64,000 nt of DNA from an uncultured Gammaproteobacteria bacterium (GCA_913043815.1 CAJWNY010000001.1:25369-89368), one strand, 5' to 3'. Positions 37,097 to 48,116 are shown, counted from the stretch's first letter. Numbers and translations are program-made. Notes: generated from the letters alone by a model not told the origin.

Positions 37097-38556
37097 CCAT
37101 GATTATAGAGGCTGTTGTACAAGATTTAGTTAACGATTCCCCTTCCATGGAGCATCGCGGCAGTTTTGGTCTTTGTGAAAATTCTGCCATGGTGTTAACT
37201 GACGATATATTCATTGCAAGTGCCGCGGATCCATCTCAGCGGGAAAAGCACATTGAGCAAGCTTTAGCCGCTGGCGCTGCTGCAGTTATATACGATCGAG
37301 ACGGAACGCCACCTATTGAGCGCGGCGTTCCTATGTTGGGTGTTGCAGATTTGGCCATTCGTAAAAGCGCGCTTGCCGTTAAATTCTTTGCGTCGCCCAG
37401 TGCTAACGTTGAGTGTGTTGGCATCACGGGCACAAATGGTAAGACATCAATTGGTTTCCACGTGGCCAATTTTAGCGATTCGCTGGGTGTGCCTTGTGGG
37501 TATTGCGGCACTTTAGGCTGGGGGCGTGTGACGCAATTGGCTGAAGCTGCGTTAACTACACCCAACGCTGTCGAGATGCAGCGACGAATTGCTAGTCTTC
37601 GCCAAAACAATGTTACCCGCTTGGCGTTAGAAGTGAGCTCTCATGCGCTGGCTCAGGGCCGCATCGATGATGTGCAGATGGACGTGGCAGTGTTTTCCAA
37701 CCTTACTCGCGACCACTTAGATTTTCATAAAACAATGGATGACTACGGTCACGCCAAAGCGCGGCTCTTTACTCATTGGCCTCTTAAGCTTGCCGTTATA
37801 AATAGTGACGATGCCTTTGGTCGGAGCTTGGCTGTGACCAATCGCGCTCAAGAGGTGATTAGTTATGGTAAAGGCGGTGATGTGAGTTGGCGTGCTTTTT
37901 CTGTGAGCAAAGGTATGGATGTGAAGTTTGCTACCCCTTGGGGCAAGGTAAGTTGCGTGTTACCGGTTGCGGCAGATTTTGCCGTTGCCAACATAGCTGC
38001 CTCGTTAGCTGTGATGATGGGTATGGGGCATAAATTACCCGATGTCTGCAATGCACTGCAAAACATGCGCGTAGTTCCTGGGCGTATGCAGGTGTTAAAT
38101 AGCGGCTCAAACAGCCCCAAAGTTGTGGTCGACTATGCGCATACTCCTGACGCAGTGCACAAAGTGCTGGCTGCCATAAGACCCCAGTGTCGCGGCAATG
38201 TTATCTGTGTGGTGGGTTGTGGAGGTGATCGAGATCGGGGCAAGCGGCCTGAGATGGCGAAGCTTGCCTTTGCGGGTAGCAACACAGTGTGGCTGACATC
38301 TGATAATCCGCGTAGTGAAGATCCTGAGAGCATTATCCAAGACATGTTAGCGGGCGTTCCAAAGGATGCGTCCTGCCAAGTGCATACGCAAGTCGATAGG
38401 GCAAAGTGCATTCAGGCGGCTATCGAATCAGCTGGACCTGATGACGTGGTTTTAATTGCGGGAAAAGGGCATGAGAACACCCAAGAAATACTAGGCCAGC
38501 ACAATCGCTTTAGCGACGTTGACTATGCTGAGGATTTATTAAGGAGTATGCGTTAA
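37093..38556 (+). CDS. murE: UDP-MurNAc-L-Ala-D-Glu:meso-diaminopimelate ligase MurE
   Basis: Adds the third residue to the peptidoglycan stem peptide. ATP-binding loop GTNGKTS at residues 113-119, and DNPRSEDP starting at residue 404, the DNPR signature of enzymes using meso-diaminopimelate. The C-terminal GKGHENTQE motif is present. Length 487, a single-domain-set ligase with no fused MurF. Its stop overlaps the mraY start (TAATG), where murF would be expected in related genomes. Confidence 0.96.
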   Translation: MTMIIEAVVQDLVNDSPSMEHRGSFGLCENSAMVLTDDIFIASAADPSQREKHIEQALAAGAAAVIYDRDGTPPIERGVPMLGVADLAIRKSALAVKFFASPSANVECVGITGTNGKTSIGFHVANFSDSLGVPCGYCGTLGWGRVTQLAEAALTTPNAVEMQRRIASLRQNNVTRLALEVSSHALAQGRIDDVQMDVAVFSNLTRDHLDFHKTMDDYGHAKARLFTHWPLKLAVINSDDAFGRSLAVTNRAQEVISYGKGGDVSWRAFSVSKGMDVKFATPWGKVSCVLPVAADFAVANIAASLAVMMGMGHKLPDVCNALQNMRVVPGRMQVLNSGSNSPKVVVDYAHTPDAVHKVLAAIRPQCRGNVICVVGCGGDRDRGKRPEMAKLAFAGSNTVWLTSDNPRSEDPESIIQDMLAGVPKDASCQVHTQVDRAKCIQAAIESAGPDDVVLIAGKGHENTQEILGQHNRFSDVDYAEDLLRSMR

Positions 38557-39638
38557 TGCTGCTGTGGTTAACCGATTATCTATCTGCGTATGTTGGCGGG
38601 TTCGTAGTCTTCCAGTATCTGACTCTTCGTACTATGGTCAGCGTGATGACAGCCTTGGCAACGTCGTTGCTGATTGGGCCTTGGATGATCGCAAGGCTCA
38701 GTAAGGCGCAGATTGGACAAGTGGTAAGAGATGATGGGCCCGCGTCGCATTTTAGTAAAGCGGGGACGCCTACGATGGGTGGGGCATTGATTTTGGTCAT
38801 CATCATTATCACCACACTGCTTTGGGGAGACCTAACAAACCGTTATATATGGTTGGTGTTGGGTGTGACCATTACATTCGGCGCTGTCGGTTGGATAGAT
38901 GACTATCTAAAGATTTCGAAGAAAAACAGTGCAGGCTTGTCGAGCAGGCTAAAGTACTTTTGGCAGTCATTATTCGGTTTGGCTGCTGCAGTCTATTTGT
39001 ACCAGTCGGCGGAATTGCCGGCGCAAACCATGCTTTACGTACCGTTCTTCAAAAGTGTGGCTATTCCTCTAGGGGTCGGTTTTGTCGCTTTAAGTTATTT
39101 GATGATTGTGGGCATGAGTAATGCGGTAAACCTAACGGATGGTTTAGACGGCTTAGCAATTTTACCCTCCGTGATGGTGGGTGCTGCCCTGGGTTTGATT
39201 GCCTATTTGGCGGGGAATACAGAATTTTCAAATTACCTGCAAATCCCCTATATCCCTGGCGCTGGAGAATTAGCGATTTTTTGCGGGGCATTGATCGGCG
39301 CAGGTTTGGGTTTCCTTTGGTTCAATACTTATCCGGCGCAAATTTTTATGGGCGATGTGGGCGCTTTGGCCCTAGGTGCGGCACTTGGCTTGGTTGCAAT
39401 TATCGTGCGCCACGAAATAGTGTTGCTCATTATGGGCGGGCTATTTGTGTTAGAGACTGCCAGTGTCATTATTCAGGTAATTTCCTTTCGTCTTACTGGG
39501 CGACGAATTTTCCGCATGGCGCCTATTCATCATCATTTCGAATTAAAGGGTTGGCCTGAACCAAAAATTATTGTGCGGTTTTGGATCATAACTTTAGTGT
39601 TAGTGATTATTGGCCTTTCCACTTTGAAGTTGAGATAG
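38556..39638 (+). CDS. mraY: Phospho-N-acetylmuramoyl-pentapeptide-transferase MraY
   Basis: Ten-helix inner membrane enzyme that transfers phospho-MurNAc-pentapeptide to undecaprenyl phosphate, giving lipid I. Conserved elements: GTPTMGG near residue 70, the catalytic IDDYLK Asp pair near 115, [10 protein letters not shown] near 190, and [13 protein letters not shown] near the C-terminus. Length 360. Coupled to murE. Note that its normal substrate is the MurF product, although murF is missing from this cluster. Confidence 0.96.
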   Translation: MLLWLTDYLSAYVGGFVVFQYLTLRTMVSVMTALATSLLIGPWMIARLSKAQIGQVVRDDGPASHFSKAGTPTMGGALILVIIIITTLLWGDLTNRYIWLVLGVTITFGAVGWIDDYLKISKKNSAGLSSRLKYFWQSLFGLAAAVYLYQSAELPAQTMLYVPFFKSVAIPLGVGFVALSYLMIVGMSNAVNLTDGLDGLAILPSVMVGAALGLIAYLAGNTEFSNYLQIPYIPGAGELAIFCGALIGAGLGFLWFNTYPAQIFMGDVGALALGAALGLVAIIVRHEIVLLIMGGLFVLETASVIIQVISFRLTGRRIFRMAPIHHHFELKGWPEPKIIVRFWIITLVLVIIGLSTLKLR

Positions 39639-39649
39639 CTGTAATCGGC

Positions 39650-40993
39650 ATGACGGCGCGTAACGTAATACTAGGTTTCGGTATAACTGGCCAGTCAGTG
39701 GCCAGATACCTGCTTTCGCGCGGGGAAACTTCAGTGGTGTTAGATACGCGCCCGGAAAGAACCGTTAATACCGAATTCGCTGGCCTCGAAATTCATTGGC
39801 AGTGTGCCTCATGGCCAGAGCAAGTTTTATCGCGGACAGAGACGGTGATTGTTAGCCCAGGCCTGCCTCTGAATACCTGTTTGCTAGAACAAGCCCGATC
39901 TGCTGGGCTGTCTATTATGAGCGATATAGATTTATTTTTTGAGAATAATAGTGCGCCAGTGATTGGCGTCACCGGCACCAATGGTAAAAGTACCGTTGTC
40001 TCTTTAGTGGGTCATATTCTTAGTAGGGCGAACTTTCGCTGCGCTATTGGCGGTAATCTTGGTGAGGCTGCTCTCGATCTGCTTGATGATGAGATGGACT
40101 TTTTTGTTTTGGAACTTTCTAGTTTTCAACTTGAGCACAGTAAAAATTTGCCCTTGGCACGCTCGGTTATTCTCAATATTAATGAAGATCACTTGGATCA
40201 CCACGGTTCTTGGGATAACTACGTGTCGGCCAAACAAAAAATATTAGCTGATGCGCAGAGTTGGATATATAGTCGCGAGGACGAAAGTACGCGAGGTGCT
40301 GATTTAGCCGGTGTCGCGAGTTTTGGGTTTGATCAGCCAAGCGCCCAAGGAGCTTGGGGGTTGGCGATACTCAACCAACAAGAATGGATTTTGCGTGGTG
40401 AATTGCCCGTTTGCTCTACTGACAGCTTGCCCCTAGAGGGACGTCATAACTTGCTTAATTGTATGGCCGCCATGGCACTGGTTGAGCCTTGGGTAGAGCC
40501 AGTTGCTGCAGCGAACTATATGCGAGATTTTGAAGGCCTTGCCCACAGATTTGAAGCGGTAGCTGCACTAGCTGGCGTGGTCTTTGTGAATGATTCGAAG
40601 GCGACTAATGTTGGATCAACAGTGGCGGCGCTAAATGGGTTAGAGCTAAAGGGCAATGTAATTTTGATAGCTGGCGGAGACACGAAGGGCGCAGATTTGA
40701 GTCCTTTGGCTGAATATCTAGTAGGCCGGGTTAAACGGATAGTTACATTAGGAAAAGATGCCCCGAGAGTTGCAGCGGTAGCTGATCAGTGCGGTATTCC
40801 TCACGTTCTTGCAGCTACCATGGAAGATGCGGTTGCGGCGGCTGCAAACGCTGCAGCTCCTGGCGATTTAGTGCTTTTATCCCCCGCGTGCGCAAGCTTA
40901 GATATGTTTGATAATTTTCAGGAGCGTGGAGATGTTTTTGCCAGCGCTGTCCGGAGTTTGACCGGTGCAGATTTTGCGGCGGTGCAATCCTGA
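39650..40993 (+). CDS. murD: UDP-MurNAc-L-alanine:D-glutamate ligase MurD
   Basis: Adds D-glutamate to UDP-MurNAc-L-Ala. Start at the ATG at 39650 (MTARNVILGFG), 11 bases after the mraY stop; the frame is open upstream but inside mraY. N-terminal Rossmann-like GFGITGQSV, P-loop GVTGTNGKST (residues about 104-113), NINEDHLDHH, and HRFE followed by VNDSKATN near 315. Length 447. Overlaps ftsW by one base. Confidence 0.95.
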   Translation: MTARNVILGFGITGQSVARYLLSRGETSVVLDTRPERTVNTEFAGLEIHWQCASWPEQVLSRTETVIVSPGLPLNTCLLEQARSAGLSIMSDIDLFFENNSAPVIGVTGTNGKSTVVSLVGHILSRANFRCAIGGNLGEAALDLLDDEMDFFVLELSSFQLEHSKNLPLARSVILNINEDHLDHHGSWDNYVSAKQKILADAQSWIYSREDESTRGADLAGVASFGFDQPSAQGAWGLAILNQQEWILRGELPVCSTDSLPLEGRHNLLNCMAAMALVEPWVEPVAAANYMRDFEGLAHRFEAVAALAGVVFVNDSKATNVGSTVAALNGLELKGNVILIAGGDTKGADLSPLAEYLVGRVKRIVTLGKDAPRVAAVADQCGIPHVLAATMEDAVAAAANAAAPGDLVLLSPACASLDMFDNFQERGDVFASAVRSLTGADFAAVQS

Positions 40994-42105
40994 TGTTTGC
41001 AACTATGCGCAATCTGCCTGTAGGCCGTGATGCTATGGAATTACTTATTCCTTGGTTTTTGTTACTGGTCTTTGGCAGCATCATGGTGGCTTCAGCGGCA
41101 GTAGCGCTCAATGGCAACTATCTATCTAAACACCTTATTTTTCTGGTGCTAGCGTTGGCTCTATTTCTAGCCACTGCATTGGTACCAATTTCTATTTGGT
41201 CGCGTTTTTACTTGTTGGGTTGGGTGGTGGCTGTAATCATTGCCGTGCTTGTATTGATACCGGGTATTGGTCGTGAAGTGAATGGCGCCTCGCGCTGGTT
41301 GCCGATAGCAGGTTTTACAATCCAAGCATCTGAAGTGGCTAAGTTTGGTTTGGTGCTATATTTGGCTGGTTACATACAGCGATATTCCGATTCTGTGGTT
41401 GAGTCGCCGTTGCAGTTTCTAATTCCCTTAATGATGACTACATTTGTGGCTGGCTTGTTGATAGTAGAACCTGACCTGGGTTCTGCGGTGGTAATTATGG
41501 CGGCGGTGTGTTCGCTGTTTTTCCTGGCCGGCACTAAGCTGCGTTACGTTTTTTTGCTACTGCTTGTCGCCAGTCTTTTGCTAGCGCTGCTAATCTGGAT
41601 GGAACCTTATCGAATGCGCAGACTGAATTCGTTCACAGACCCTTGGGCGATGCCTTTTGATAGCGGCTATCAGTTGGTTCAAGCGTTAATTGCCTTCGGT
41701 CGCGGTGAACTATTTGGTTTGGGGTTAGGTGAAGGTATACAAAAACTTTACTATTTGCCTGAAGCTCATAACGACTTCATATTCGCAGTCATTGCCGAAG
41801 AACTGGGTGGTTTAGGTGCGATCGTTCTAGTAGTCGTGTTTAGCTTTTTAGTTTTGAAAATTTTTTCTGTTGCACGACGGTGCGTTGACGGCGGCCACTT
41901 GTTTGCCGGTTACGCATGTTATTTCGTAGGACTGATTTTTGCTTTTCAATTGCTCATTAATTTGGGTGTCAATACAGGTGTTCTGCCCACTAAAGGCCTC
42001 ACCCTTCCCTTTATAAGTTATGGCGGCAGCAGCTTAATGGTTTCATGCGCCCTATTTGGTCTGGTTTTTCGCAGTTCGTTGTTGGAGGGTAAGGCCCGTG
42101 TCTGA
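40993..42105 (+). CDS. ftsW: Septal peptidoglycan glycosyltransferase FtsW
   Basis: SEDS-family polymerase that builds septal glycan strands from lipid II together with FtsI. Ten hydrophobic segments, with [25 protein letters not shown] (about residues 90-114), EPDLGSAVV, the extracytoplasmic Asp loop region and [18 protein letters not shown], then [17 protein letters not shown] near the end. Length 370. Its stop lies inside the first codons of murC; murG, expected between these two genes, is missing. Confidence 0.96.
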   Translation: MFATMRNLPVGRDAMELLIPWFLLLVFGSIMVASAAVALNGNYLSKHLIFLVLALALFLATALVPISIWSRFYLLGWVVAVIIAVLVLIPGIGREVNGASRWLPIAGFTIQASEVAKFGLVLYLAGYIQRYSDSVVESPLQFLIPLMMTTFVAGLLIVEPDLGSAVVIMAAVCSLFFLAGTKLRYVFLLLLVASLLLALLIWMEPYRMRRLNSFTDPWAMPFDSGYQLVQALIAFGRGELFGLGLGEGIQKLYYLPEAHNDFIFAVIAEELGGLGAIVLVVVFSFLVLKIFSVARRCVDGGHLFAGYACYFVGLIFAFQLLINLGVNTGVLPTKGLTLPFISYGGSSLMVSCALFGLVFRSSLLEGKARV

Positions 42106-43516
42106 ATCCAACGATTATAAAGTGCCAGAAATGGGGCGTATCCGCTGTATTCATTTTGTTGGTATCGGTGGCGCAGGCATGTGCGGTATCGCAGAGGTTT
42201 TAATTAATCAGGGTTACCAAGTTACTGGGTCTGATATTCGCGGATCCGCCATTACCAATCGGTTGCAGCAAAAAGGCGCAACAATTCATATTGGCCACAG
42301 TCCTCAGTGGGTAGAGGGTGCAGATGTCGTGGTAGTGTCTTCCGCTATAGACGCAACCAATCCAGAAGTGGTAGCGGCTCAAGAGTCGCGAGTGCCTATA
42401 GTGCCTCGAGCAGAAATGCTCGGCGAGCTGATGCGTTACCGGCACGGTATCGCTGTAGCGGGAACGCACGGCAAAACTACAACAACTAGTTTGATTACAG
42501 AGATTTTTCGTTGCGCAGATTTGTCGCCAACGTTTGTCATTGGGGGATTGCTAAACAGTGCGGGTACGAATGCCGAGTTAGGTCTGGGCCGTTACCTGAT
42601 CGCTGAGGCCGACGAGAGTGACGCTTCCTTCTTGCGCCTGCAACCCATGACCGCAGTGATCACTAATATTGACCAAGATCACATGGGAACCTATGACCAT
42701 GACTTTGAAAAGTTGAAATCGTCTTTTGTTGAATTTGCGCACCGCCTACCTTTTTACGGCAGTGTTGTTTTGTGCATTGATGATGCGGAAGCAAGGAACC
42801 TAAGTGCGTCATTGTCTAGACCTGTATTGACCTACGGCTGCGCAGAAGACGCGCAATTTCGTGCGACCAATATTCAAGCCAATGGACAGCATTGGACATT
42901 TTCTGTGGAGCGACCAGGCTGGGGCAAAAACCTAGATGTGCGTCTATCCATTCCAGGGCAACATAACGTAATGAATGCGTTAGCCGCAATTGCTGTCGCA
43001 TCCGAAGAAAGGATTAATGACGACGCCATTTTAGCAGGCCTAGACGGTTTCGCTGGAGTGGATCGGCGCTTTCAAGTCAGCGGCGACATTACTCTAGGTG
43101 GCGCACAGGTCACGCTGGTGGATGACTATGGCCACCACCCAACCGAGGTTGAGGCCGTCATTAAGACCGCTCGACGTGTTTGGCCTGAAGAAAAAATAAC
43201 CATGGTTTATCAGCCTCACAGATACTCGCGTACCAGAGATCTATTTGATGATTTTGTGCGCGTGCTATCGGAAGTCGATACGTTGATATTGCTCGAAGTG
43301 TATTCCGCCGGCGAGGCTCCTATTCCGGGCGCTGACAGCAAAGCGCTGGCCCAAGCCATACGACAACGTGGCCAAGTCAGCCCAGTTTATGCACAAGACC
43401 CTGATGAAGCCTTGGCGCTGCTGCCTTCATTAGTAAAACACGGCGAAGTACTTTTGGTGCAGGGTGCGGGTAACGTCAACGTGATATCTAACAGTTTACG
43501 GGATGCCCATGCTTAG
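42098..43516 (+). CDS. murC: UDP-N-acetylmuramate:L-alanine ligase MurC
   Basis: Adds L-alanine to UDP-MurNAc. Start taken as GTG at 42098 because the encoded [20 protein letters not shown] aligns with the extended N-terminus of other MurC proteins; an ATG at 42131 is the fallback. P-loop [11 protein letters not shown] (about residues 113-123), HxRF-like DRRFQVSG and [10 protein letters not shown] are in place. Length 472. Overlaps ftsW by 8 bases and ftsQ by 14. ddlB, usually between murC and ftsQ, is absent. Confidence 0.95.
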   Translation: MSESNDYKVPEMGRIRCIHFVGIGGAGMCGIAEVLINQGYQVTGSDIRGSAITNRLQQKGATIHIGHSPQWVEGADVVVVSSAIDATNPEVVAAQESRVPIVPRAEMLGELMRYRHGIAVAGTHGKTTTTSLITEIFRCADLSPTFVIGGLLNSAGTNAELGLGRYLIAEADESDASFLRLQPMTAVITNIDQDHMGTYDHDFEKLKSSFVEFAHRLPFYGSVVLCIDDAEARNLSASLSRPVLTYGCAEDAQFRATNIQANGQHWTFSVERPGWGKNLDVRLSIPGQHNVMNALAAIAVASEERINDDAILAGLDGFAGVDRRFQVSGDITLGGAQVTLVDDYGHHPTEVEAVIKTARRVWPEEKITMVYQPHRYSRTRDLFDDFVRVLSEVDTLILLEVYSAGEAPIPGADSKALAQAIRQRGQVSPVYAQDPDEALALLPSLVKHGEVLLVQGAGNVNVISNSLRDAHA

Positions 43517-44264
43517 AAAAGTCCTGAAAACCTTTGGCACGCTGCTGGTACTTGCTGTCAGTTGGCAGCTTTGGGTCATATTAGATAAACCCATTGATAC
43601 CTTCGTTGTCGAAGGCGATATGACACCGGCGGAGCGTGAACGAATTCAGGTTGCGCTCAGTGATGTAGGTGTTCTGGGTATTTTGAGTACCGATCTCGCT
43701 GAATTTGAGCGCACGTTGGAATCTATGGGTTGGGCACGGGGCGTAGATATTCGCCGCAAGTGGCCAAATAAGTTAGTCGTTAATATCCGCAAGGAAAGTC
43801 CGGTAGCAAAATGGGGTATGGACGCCTACATCGCTGCAGATGGTGGTCTGTTGCAGCTGCCGGATCAATATCCGAATTTGCCTACCCTGCGTTCATCGGT
43901 AAGTAATCCACAACAGAGTATGGAAGTTTATCGGCTGTTACAGCAATTTGCTTCAAGGCAGGCTCTTCGTATTATGGATTTATCTGAATCTGCCGAAGGC
44001 GAGTGGATTGTTGAGTTTGCTAACGGATTGGCCCTACATTTGGGTAGCCGCGAAATTAATGCGCGCATGAATAGGTTTCTTAGCGCTTATGACAACGCTT
44101 TGCGCGAAAAGGCTGCAATAATAGATTACGTAGATGCACGCTATCCGAGCGGCATTGCTGTAAAATTTTTACAAGAACAAAATGACCCAGTGGCAGATTC
44201 CACGCGCTCAAGCGTTAACGAATTTGCTCTGAATATAAATCAAAGATCTTTATCTGGAATTTAG
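43503..44264 (+). CDS. ftsQ: Cell division protein FtsQ
   Basis: Bitopic divisome protein that organises FtsB/FtsL and regulates the FtsWI synthase. Short cytoplasmic N-terminus, transmembrane helix at about residues 10-27, POTRA domain (about 34-103, with [19 protein letters not shown] and [22 protein letters not shown]), and a beta domain. Length 253. Start ATG at 43503, or the second ATG two codons later. The 14-base overlap with murC shows there is no room for ddlB. Confidence 0.92.
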   Translation: MPMLRKVLKTFGTLLVLAVSWQLWVILDKPIDTFVVEGDMTPAERERIQVALSDVGVLGILSTDLAEFERTLESMGWARGVDIRRKWPNKLVVNIRKESPVAKWGMDAYIAADGGLLQLPDQYPNLPTLRSSVSNPQQSMEVYRLLQQFASRQALRIMDLSESAEGEWIVEFANGLALHLGSREINARMNRFLSAYDNALREKAAIIDYVDARYPSGIAVKFLQEQNDPVADSTRSSVNEFALNINQRSLSGI

Positions 44265-44266
44265 CT

Positions 44267-45496
44267 ATGGCGACTGAATTACAAATGAACAAAATTGTTG
44301 CATTAGATATAGGTACAAATAAGGTCGCTGCGATCATTGCGAATGTCAATGAACGCGAGGAACTCGAAATTATCGGTATTGGTACGCACCAATCTCGAGG
44401 ATTGAAAAAGGGTGTTGTGGTCAATATTGACTCCACCGTGCAATCTATCCAGCGTGCTATCGAAGAGGCTCAGCTTATGGCTGGGTGTTCGGTTGACGCG
44501 GTTTATGCCGGCATAGCAGGCAGCCATATCCGCAGTTTGAATTCTCACGGCATTGTTGCGATCCGCGACCGCGAAGTATTTGCTCAAGACATAGAGCGGG
44601 TTATAGATGCGGCAAAGGCCATGGCGATACCAGCCGACCAAAAGATTTTGCATGTGCTGCCGCAGGAATTTATCATTGATACGCAAGAGGGCGTTAAAGA
44701 GCCTTTGGGTATGTCTGGTGTGCGTTTAGAAGCCAAAGTGCATATGGTGACTTGTGCGGTGAATGCGGCCCAGAACATTGAAAAGTGTATTGAGCGTTGT
44801 GGTTTGGCAGTAAATGGCGTGATTTTGGAGCAATTAGCCTCCAGTTATTCGGTACTTTCTGATGATGAGCGCGACCTTGGCGTATGTATTGTCGATATTG
44901 GTGGCGGTACAACCGATATAGCTATATTTACTAACGGCGCAATACGGCATACTGCTGTCATACCAATTGCCGGCGATCAGGTGACGAATGATATTGCCAT
45001 GGCACTCAGAACGCCGACTCAGAATGCAGAGGACATTAAGATTCGTTATGCTTGCGCTCTGACCCAGCTTGCAAAAGCTGATGAAGTGATTAAGGTCCCA
45101 GGAGTAGGCGAAAAACCAGAACGCGAATTATCTCGGCAGACCCTTGCTGAGGTAGTGGAACCTAGATATGACGAGCTTTTCCGACTCGTCCAAGCGGAGC
45201 TGCGACGTAGTGGCTTCGAAGATTTAATTGCATCAGGGATCGTGCTCACAGGAGGCGGTGCTAAGATGGAAGGTTTGATTGAGCTTGCTGAAGAAATATT
45301 TCACATGCCAGTCAGTTTGGGGGCGCCACGTAATGTGGCGGGTTTGAAGGACATCGTAAGGAACCCCGTGTTTGCAACCAGTGTTGGGCTGTTGCAGTAC
45401 GGGTTAGACCAAGAGAAGGAACGACCAAGCAATCGAAACAGCCGTAAGAGCAGTATGTTTGCAAGAGTTAAAAGTTTCTTCACTGAAAACTTCTAG
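44267..45496 (+). CDS. ftsA: Cell division protein FtsA
   Basis: Actin-like membrane tether of FtsZ. N-terminal phosphate-1 loop ALDIGTNKVAAII, the 1C domain, VDIGGGTTDIAIF phosphate-2 loop (about residues 207-219), adenosine motif GIVLTGGGAKMEGL, and a C-terminal amphipathic helix rich in Lys, Phe and Val (last 15 residues) for membrane binding. Length 409. Starts 2 bases after ftsQ and ends 12 bases before ftsZ. Confidence 0.96.
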   Translation: MATELQMNKIVALDIGTNKVAAIIANVNEREELEIIGIGTHQSRGLKKGVVVNIDSTVQSIQRAIEEAQLMAGCSVDAVYAGIAGSHIRSLNSHGIVAIRDREVFAQDIERVIDAAKAMAIPADQKILHVLPQEFIIDTQEGVKEPLGMSGVRLEAKVHMVTCAVNAAQNIEKCIERCGLAVNGVILEQLASSYSVLSDDERDLGVCIVDIGGGTTDIAIFTNGAIRHTAVIPIAGDQVTNDIAMALRTPTQNAEDIKIRYACALTQLAKADEVIKVPGVGEKPERELSRQTLAEVVEPRYDELFRLVQAELRRSGFEDLIASGIVLTGGGAKMEGLIELAEEIFHMPVSLGAPRNVAGLKDIVRNPVFATSVGLLQYGLDQEKERPSNRNSRKSSMFARVKSFFTENF

Positions 45497-45508
45497 CAGG
45501 AGAAGGCG

Positions 45509-46663
45509 ATGTTTGAATTAGTAGATAGTGCACCTCAGAGTGCAGTGATAAAAGTTGTAGGGGTCGGCGGCGGCGGCGGCAATGCTGTGCAGCATATGTT
45601 GACTCAAGAAGTTAGTGGTGTAGATTTTATATGCGCCAATACAGATGCTCAGGCGCTGTCGGGATCTACTGCGCCTACCACTTTGCAAATCGGTAGCGGC
45701 ATTACCAAAGGACTCGGCGCTGGCGCCAACCCACAAATAGGTAGGGACGCAGCTCTTGAGGATCGCGACCGTATTGCAGAACTGTTATTGGGTTCGGATA
45801 TGGTGTTTATTACCGCTGGTATGGGCGGAGGTACAGGCACAGGTGCGGCGCCCGTTGTCGCAGAAGTGGCCCGCGAACTTGGCATCCTGACTGTTGCCGT
45901 AGTGACAAAACCATTTGGTTTTGAACGCCGCGATGCAAAAGCAGAGAAAGGTATTGAAGAACTTTCTCAGCATGTGGATTCGTTGATTACCATTCCCAAT
46001 GAAAAGTTGTTAGACGTGCTAGGCGCGGACACTTCATTTTTGGATGCATTTGGTAGCGCCAACGATGTTCTGCTAGGTGCTGTTAAGGGTATTGCTGATC
46101 TCATTATTCGGCCAGGTCTGATTAACGTTGACTTTGCAGACGTGCGCACTGTTATGTCGGAAATGGGTACAGCGATGATGGGTACGGGCATTGCGTCTGG
46201 TCCAGGACGGGCGCGCTCTGCTGCTGAGGCGGCGATACGCTCACCATTGCTAGAGGATGTTGATCTAAATGGCGCTCGCGGCATATTGGTTAATGTGTCA
46301 GGTGGTTCTAGCTTAAGTATTGGTGAGTTCAGCGAAGTGGGTAATTCAATAGAAGAGTTCGCCTCCCCTAACGCAACAGTAGTGATCGGTATGGTCATTG
46401 ACGAGTCTCTCGGCGACGACATTATGGTGACTGTAGTGGCTACAGGATTAGGCGACTTTGCCGGGCCACGCGTAGTGGTAGACAATGGTGTCGGATCGGC
46501 AAGAGATGTGTTCACTGGGCACCTCAATATGAGCGAACTAGATAAACCAACGTATCAGCGCAATCAGCCCTCTGAAGCGAAGGAGGTAAATGCGATAGAT
46601 TTGCAAGGTAAAGATCTTGATTATTTGGATGTGCCAGCGTTTTTAAGGCGGCAGGCTGACTGA
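45509..46663 (+). CDS. ftsZ: Cell division GTPase FtsZ
   Basis: Tubulin homologue forming the Z-ring. The nucleotide signature GGGTGTG lies at residues 106-112, with GVGGGGGNAV near the N-terminus and the T7 synergy loop NVDFADVRTVM near 208. The C-terminal conserved peptide (LDYLDVPAFLRRQ) that binds FtsA and other partners is intact after a linker of about 40 residues. Length 384. Preceded by a good ribosome binding site (AGGAGAAGG). Confidence 0.98.
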   Translation: MFELVDSAPQSAVIKVVGVGGGGGNAVQHMLTQEVSGVDFICANTDAQALSGSTAPTTLQIGSGITKGLGAGANPQIGRDAALEDRDRIAELLLGSDMVFITAGMGGGTGTGAAPVVAEVARELGILTVAVVTKPFGFERRDAKAEKGIEELSQHVDSLITIPNEKLLDVLGADTSFLDAFGSANDVLLGAVKGIADLIIRPGLINVDFADVRTVMSEMGTAMMGTGIASGPGRARSAAEAAIRSPLLEDVDLNGARGILVNVSGGSSLSIGEFSEVGNSIEEFASPNATVVIGMVIDESLGDDIMVTVVATGLGDFAGPRVVVDNGVGSARDVFTGHLNMSELDKPTYQRNQPSEAKEVNAIDLQGKDLDYLDVPAFLRRQAD

Positions 46664-46698
46664 ACTTAAATAACTAACGCATCCTGCTAGACGCGTGC

Positions 46699-46728
46699 GG
46701 GGAGGAAAGAGCTTCCCCTTCTCTTTCT
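46699..46728 (+). terminator. Hairpin between ftsZ and lpxC
   Basis: GGGGAGG (46699-46705) pairs with CTTCCCC (46712-46718), one pair being G-U, over a 6-base loop, and is followed by the pyrimidine-rich TTCTCTTTCT. It lies about 35 bases after the ftsZ stop. It looks like an attenuator or terminator separating the division genes from lpxC, which has 100 further bases upstream for its own promoter. Confidence 0.45.
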
Positions 46729-46833
46729 AGCTGATAAATAAGTGTTTTCGTTTTCCCCTGACCTATCTGGTCTCGTCGCGCGATTTCTTGTTTCAATTGC
46801 TATAAACAATAGCCCGAACAGTGAGTTTTGCTT

Positions 46834-47757
46834 ATGAACGGTTCTATTCATCAACAGACCCTGAAAAATTCTGTCCGTGCCACCGGGTTGGCCTTGCACA
46901 CCGGCAAACAAGTGAAGTTGACTCTTGGCCCAGGCCCTCTAGACAGCGGCATCGTCTTTCGTCGTACCGATCTCAATGAAGAAATGAGCGTCCATGCTCA
47001 TGCTCTAAATGTGGGTAATACTCATATGGCTACCTCGCTGACCAATGGCCAGGATGAAATCTCGACTATAGAACATTTAATGTCTGCTTTCTCGGGTCTT
47101 GGAATAGACAATGCCGTAGTTGAGGTTAACGCCGCTGAATTGCCGATTATGGATGGTAGTGCCGCGCCATTTGTCTTTCTTATTCAATCCGCAGGAATAT
47201 TAGAACAAGATGCGCCAAAGAAATTTTTGCGCGTATTGAAAACGGTAACGCACGAAGGAAGGGATTTCTCTGTTGAATTGCGGCCTTATGAGGGGTTCAT
47301 GCTCACCTATACGCTGGAGTATGACCACCCGGTTTTTGCAGCCCATGAACACACGGCCACCGTTGATTTTTCTTCAATGAGTTTTTTAAAAGAAGTATGT
47401 AGAGCAAGAACATTTGGCTTTTTGGCAGATATTGAAAAACTTCAAGATATGGATTTGGCCAAAGGTGGTAGCTTAGACAACGCTATCGTTGTTGATGACT
47501 CAAAAATTCTTAACGAAGATGGTTTGCGTGTTAGAGATGAGTTTGTAAAACATAAAGTTCTAGATGCAATTGGTGATCTTTATCTTTTGGGTTGCAGTCT
47601 AATAGGAAGCTTTCATGGACATAAATCAGGCCATGGTCCTAATAATGCGTTACTACGTAAATTGCTCGCGACTCCTGGCGCCTATGAGATAGTTACCTTT
47701 GCGAGTGATGAAGAAGTGCCTCTTGCGTATAGAAGAGCTGCACCTCTTATAGACTAG
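46834..47757 (+). CDS. lpxC: UDP-3-O-acyl-N-acetylglucosamine deacetylase LpxC
   Basis: Zinc deacetylase for the first committed step of lipid A synthesis. ATG at 46834 chosen over a TTG two codons upstream. Zinc ligand His81 lies in [14 protein letters not shown], the others in [10 protein letters not shown] (about residues 238-247), and the catalytic His in GHKSGHG near 265. Length 307. Its position at the end of the dcw cluster is standard in gammaproteobacteria. Confidence 0.96.
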   Translation: MNGSIHQQTLKNSVRATGLALHTGKQVKLTLGPGPLDSGIVFRRTDLNEEMSVHAHALNVGNTHMATSLTNGQDEISTIEHLMSAFSGLGIDNAVVEVNAAELPIMDGSAAPFVFLIQSAGILEQDAPKKFLRVLKTVTHEGRDFSVELRPYEGFMLTYTLEYDHPVFAAHEHTATVDFSSMSFLKEVCRARTFGFLADIEKLQDMDLAKGGSLDNAIVVDDSKILNEDGLRVRDEFVKHKVLDAIGDLYLLGCSLIGSFHGHKSGHGPNNALLRKLLATPGAYEIVTFASDEEVPLAYRRAAPLID

Positions 47758-47786
47758 ATAAAGGTAGATTTAGGCTATCTCCATTT

Positions 47787-48116
47787 TTAATCCAGGTTGT
47801 TGCCGCTTCCTTCGTCCGCAACTCTCAGGTTGAATGATAGAACTTGGCTGAAACTGGACAGCTGATTGAGGAAGGGTAGAATTTCCGGCGCTTTAAAGCG
47901 CATTCTTGTTGCCGCTGATGCGCTTCTGCAAAGTATGTGGGCGACAGGGCCCTGAATATTTGTCACCTCGACATTATATTTCAGCGGCGCGTCTAGTACA
48001 GCGCGAAACTCTGCGGTCCAAGCCTTTTGATTAGCAGAGTTATGCAAAAGCTTCTGTAACGGCGAGTACCTGGTTCGATCTTCACAGAGTATGTTTTCGA
48101 TTTTTTGCGTTGGCAA
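47787..48116 (-). CDS. dciA: DciA-like DUF721 protein, probable helicase loader
   Basis: A 109-residue basic protein of the DUF721 (DciA) family. DciA loads the replicative helicase DnaB in bacteria that lack DnaC. The N-terminal KH-like part shows WTAEFRAVLDAPLKYNVEV and VAHILCRSASAATRMRF, typical of the family, followed by a short tail. A DUF721 gene between lpxC and secA on the opposite strand is also found in Pseudomonas. It is convergent with lpxC, 29 bases away. Confidence 0.75.
   Translation of the reverse strand: MPTQKIENILCEDRTRYSPLQKLLHNSANQKAWTAEFRAVLDAPLKYNVEVTNIQGPVAHILCRSASAATRMRFKAPEILPFLNQLSSFSQVLSFNLRVADEGSGNNLD

Noticed and set aside
45967..46527. Minus-strand frame of 186 codons inside ftsZ
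   Set aside because: Ser/Pro/Thr-rich shadow of the FtsZ core, a usual by-product of that codon usage.
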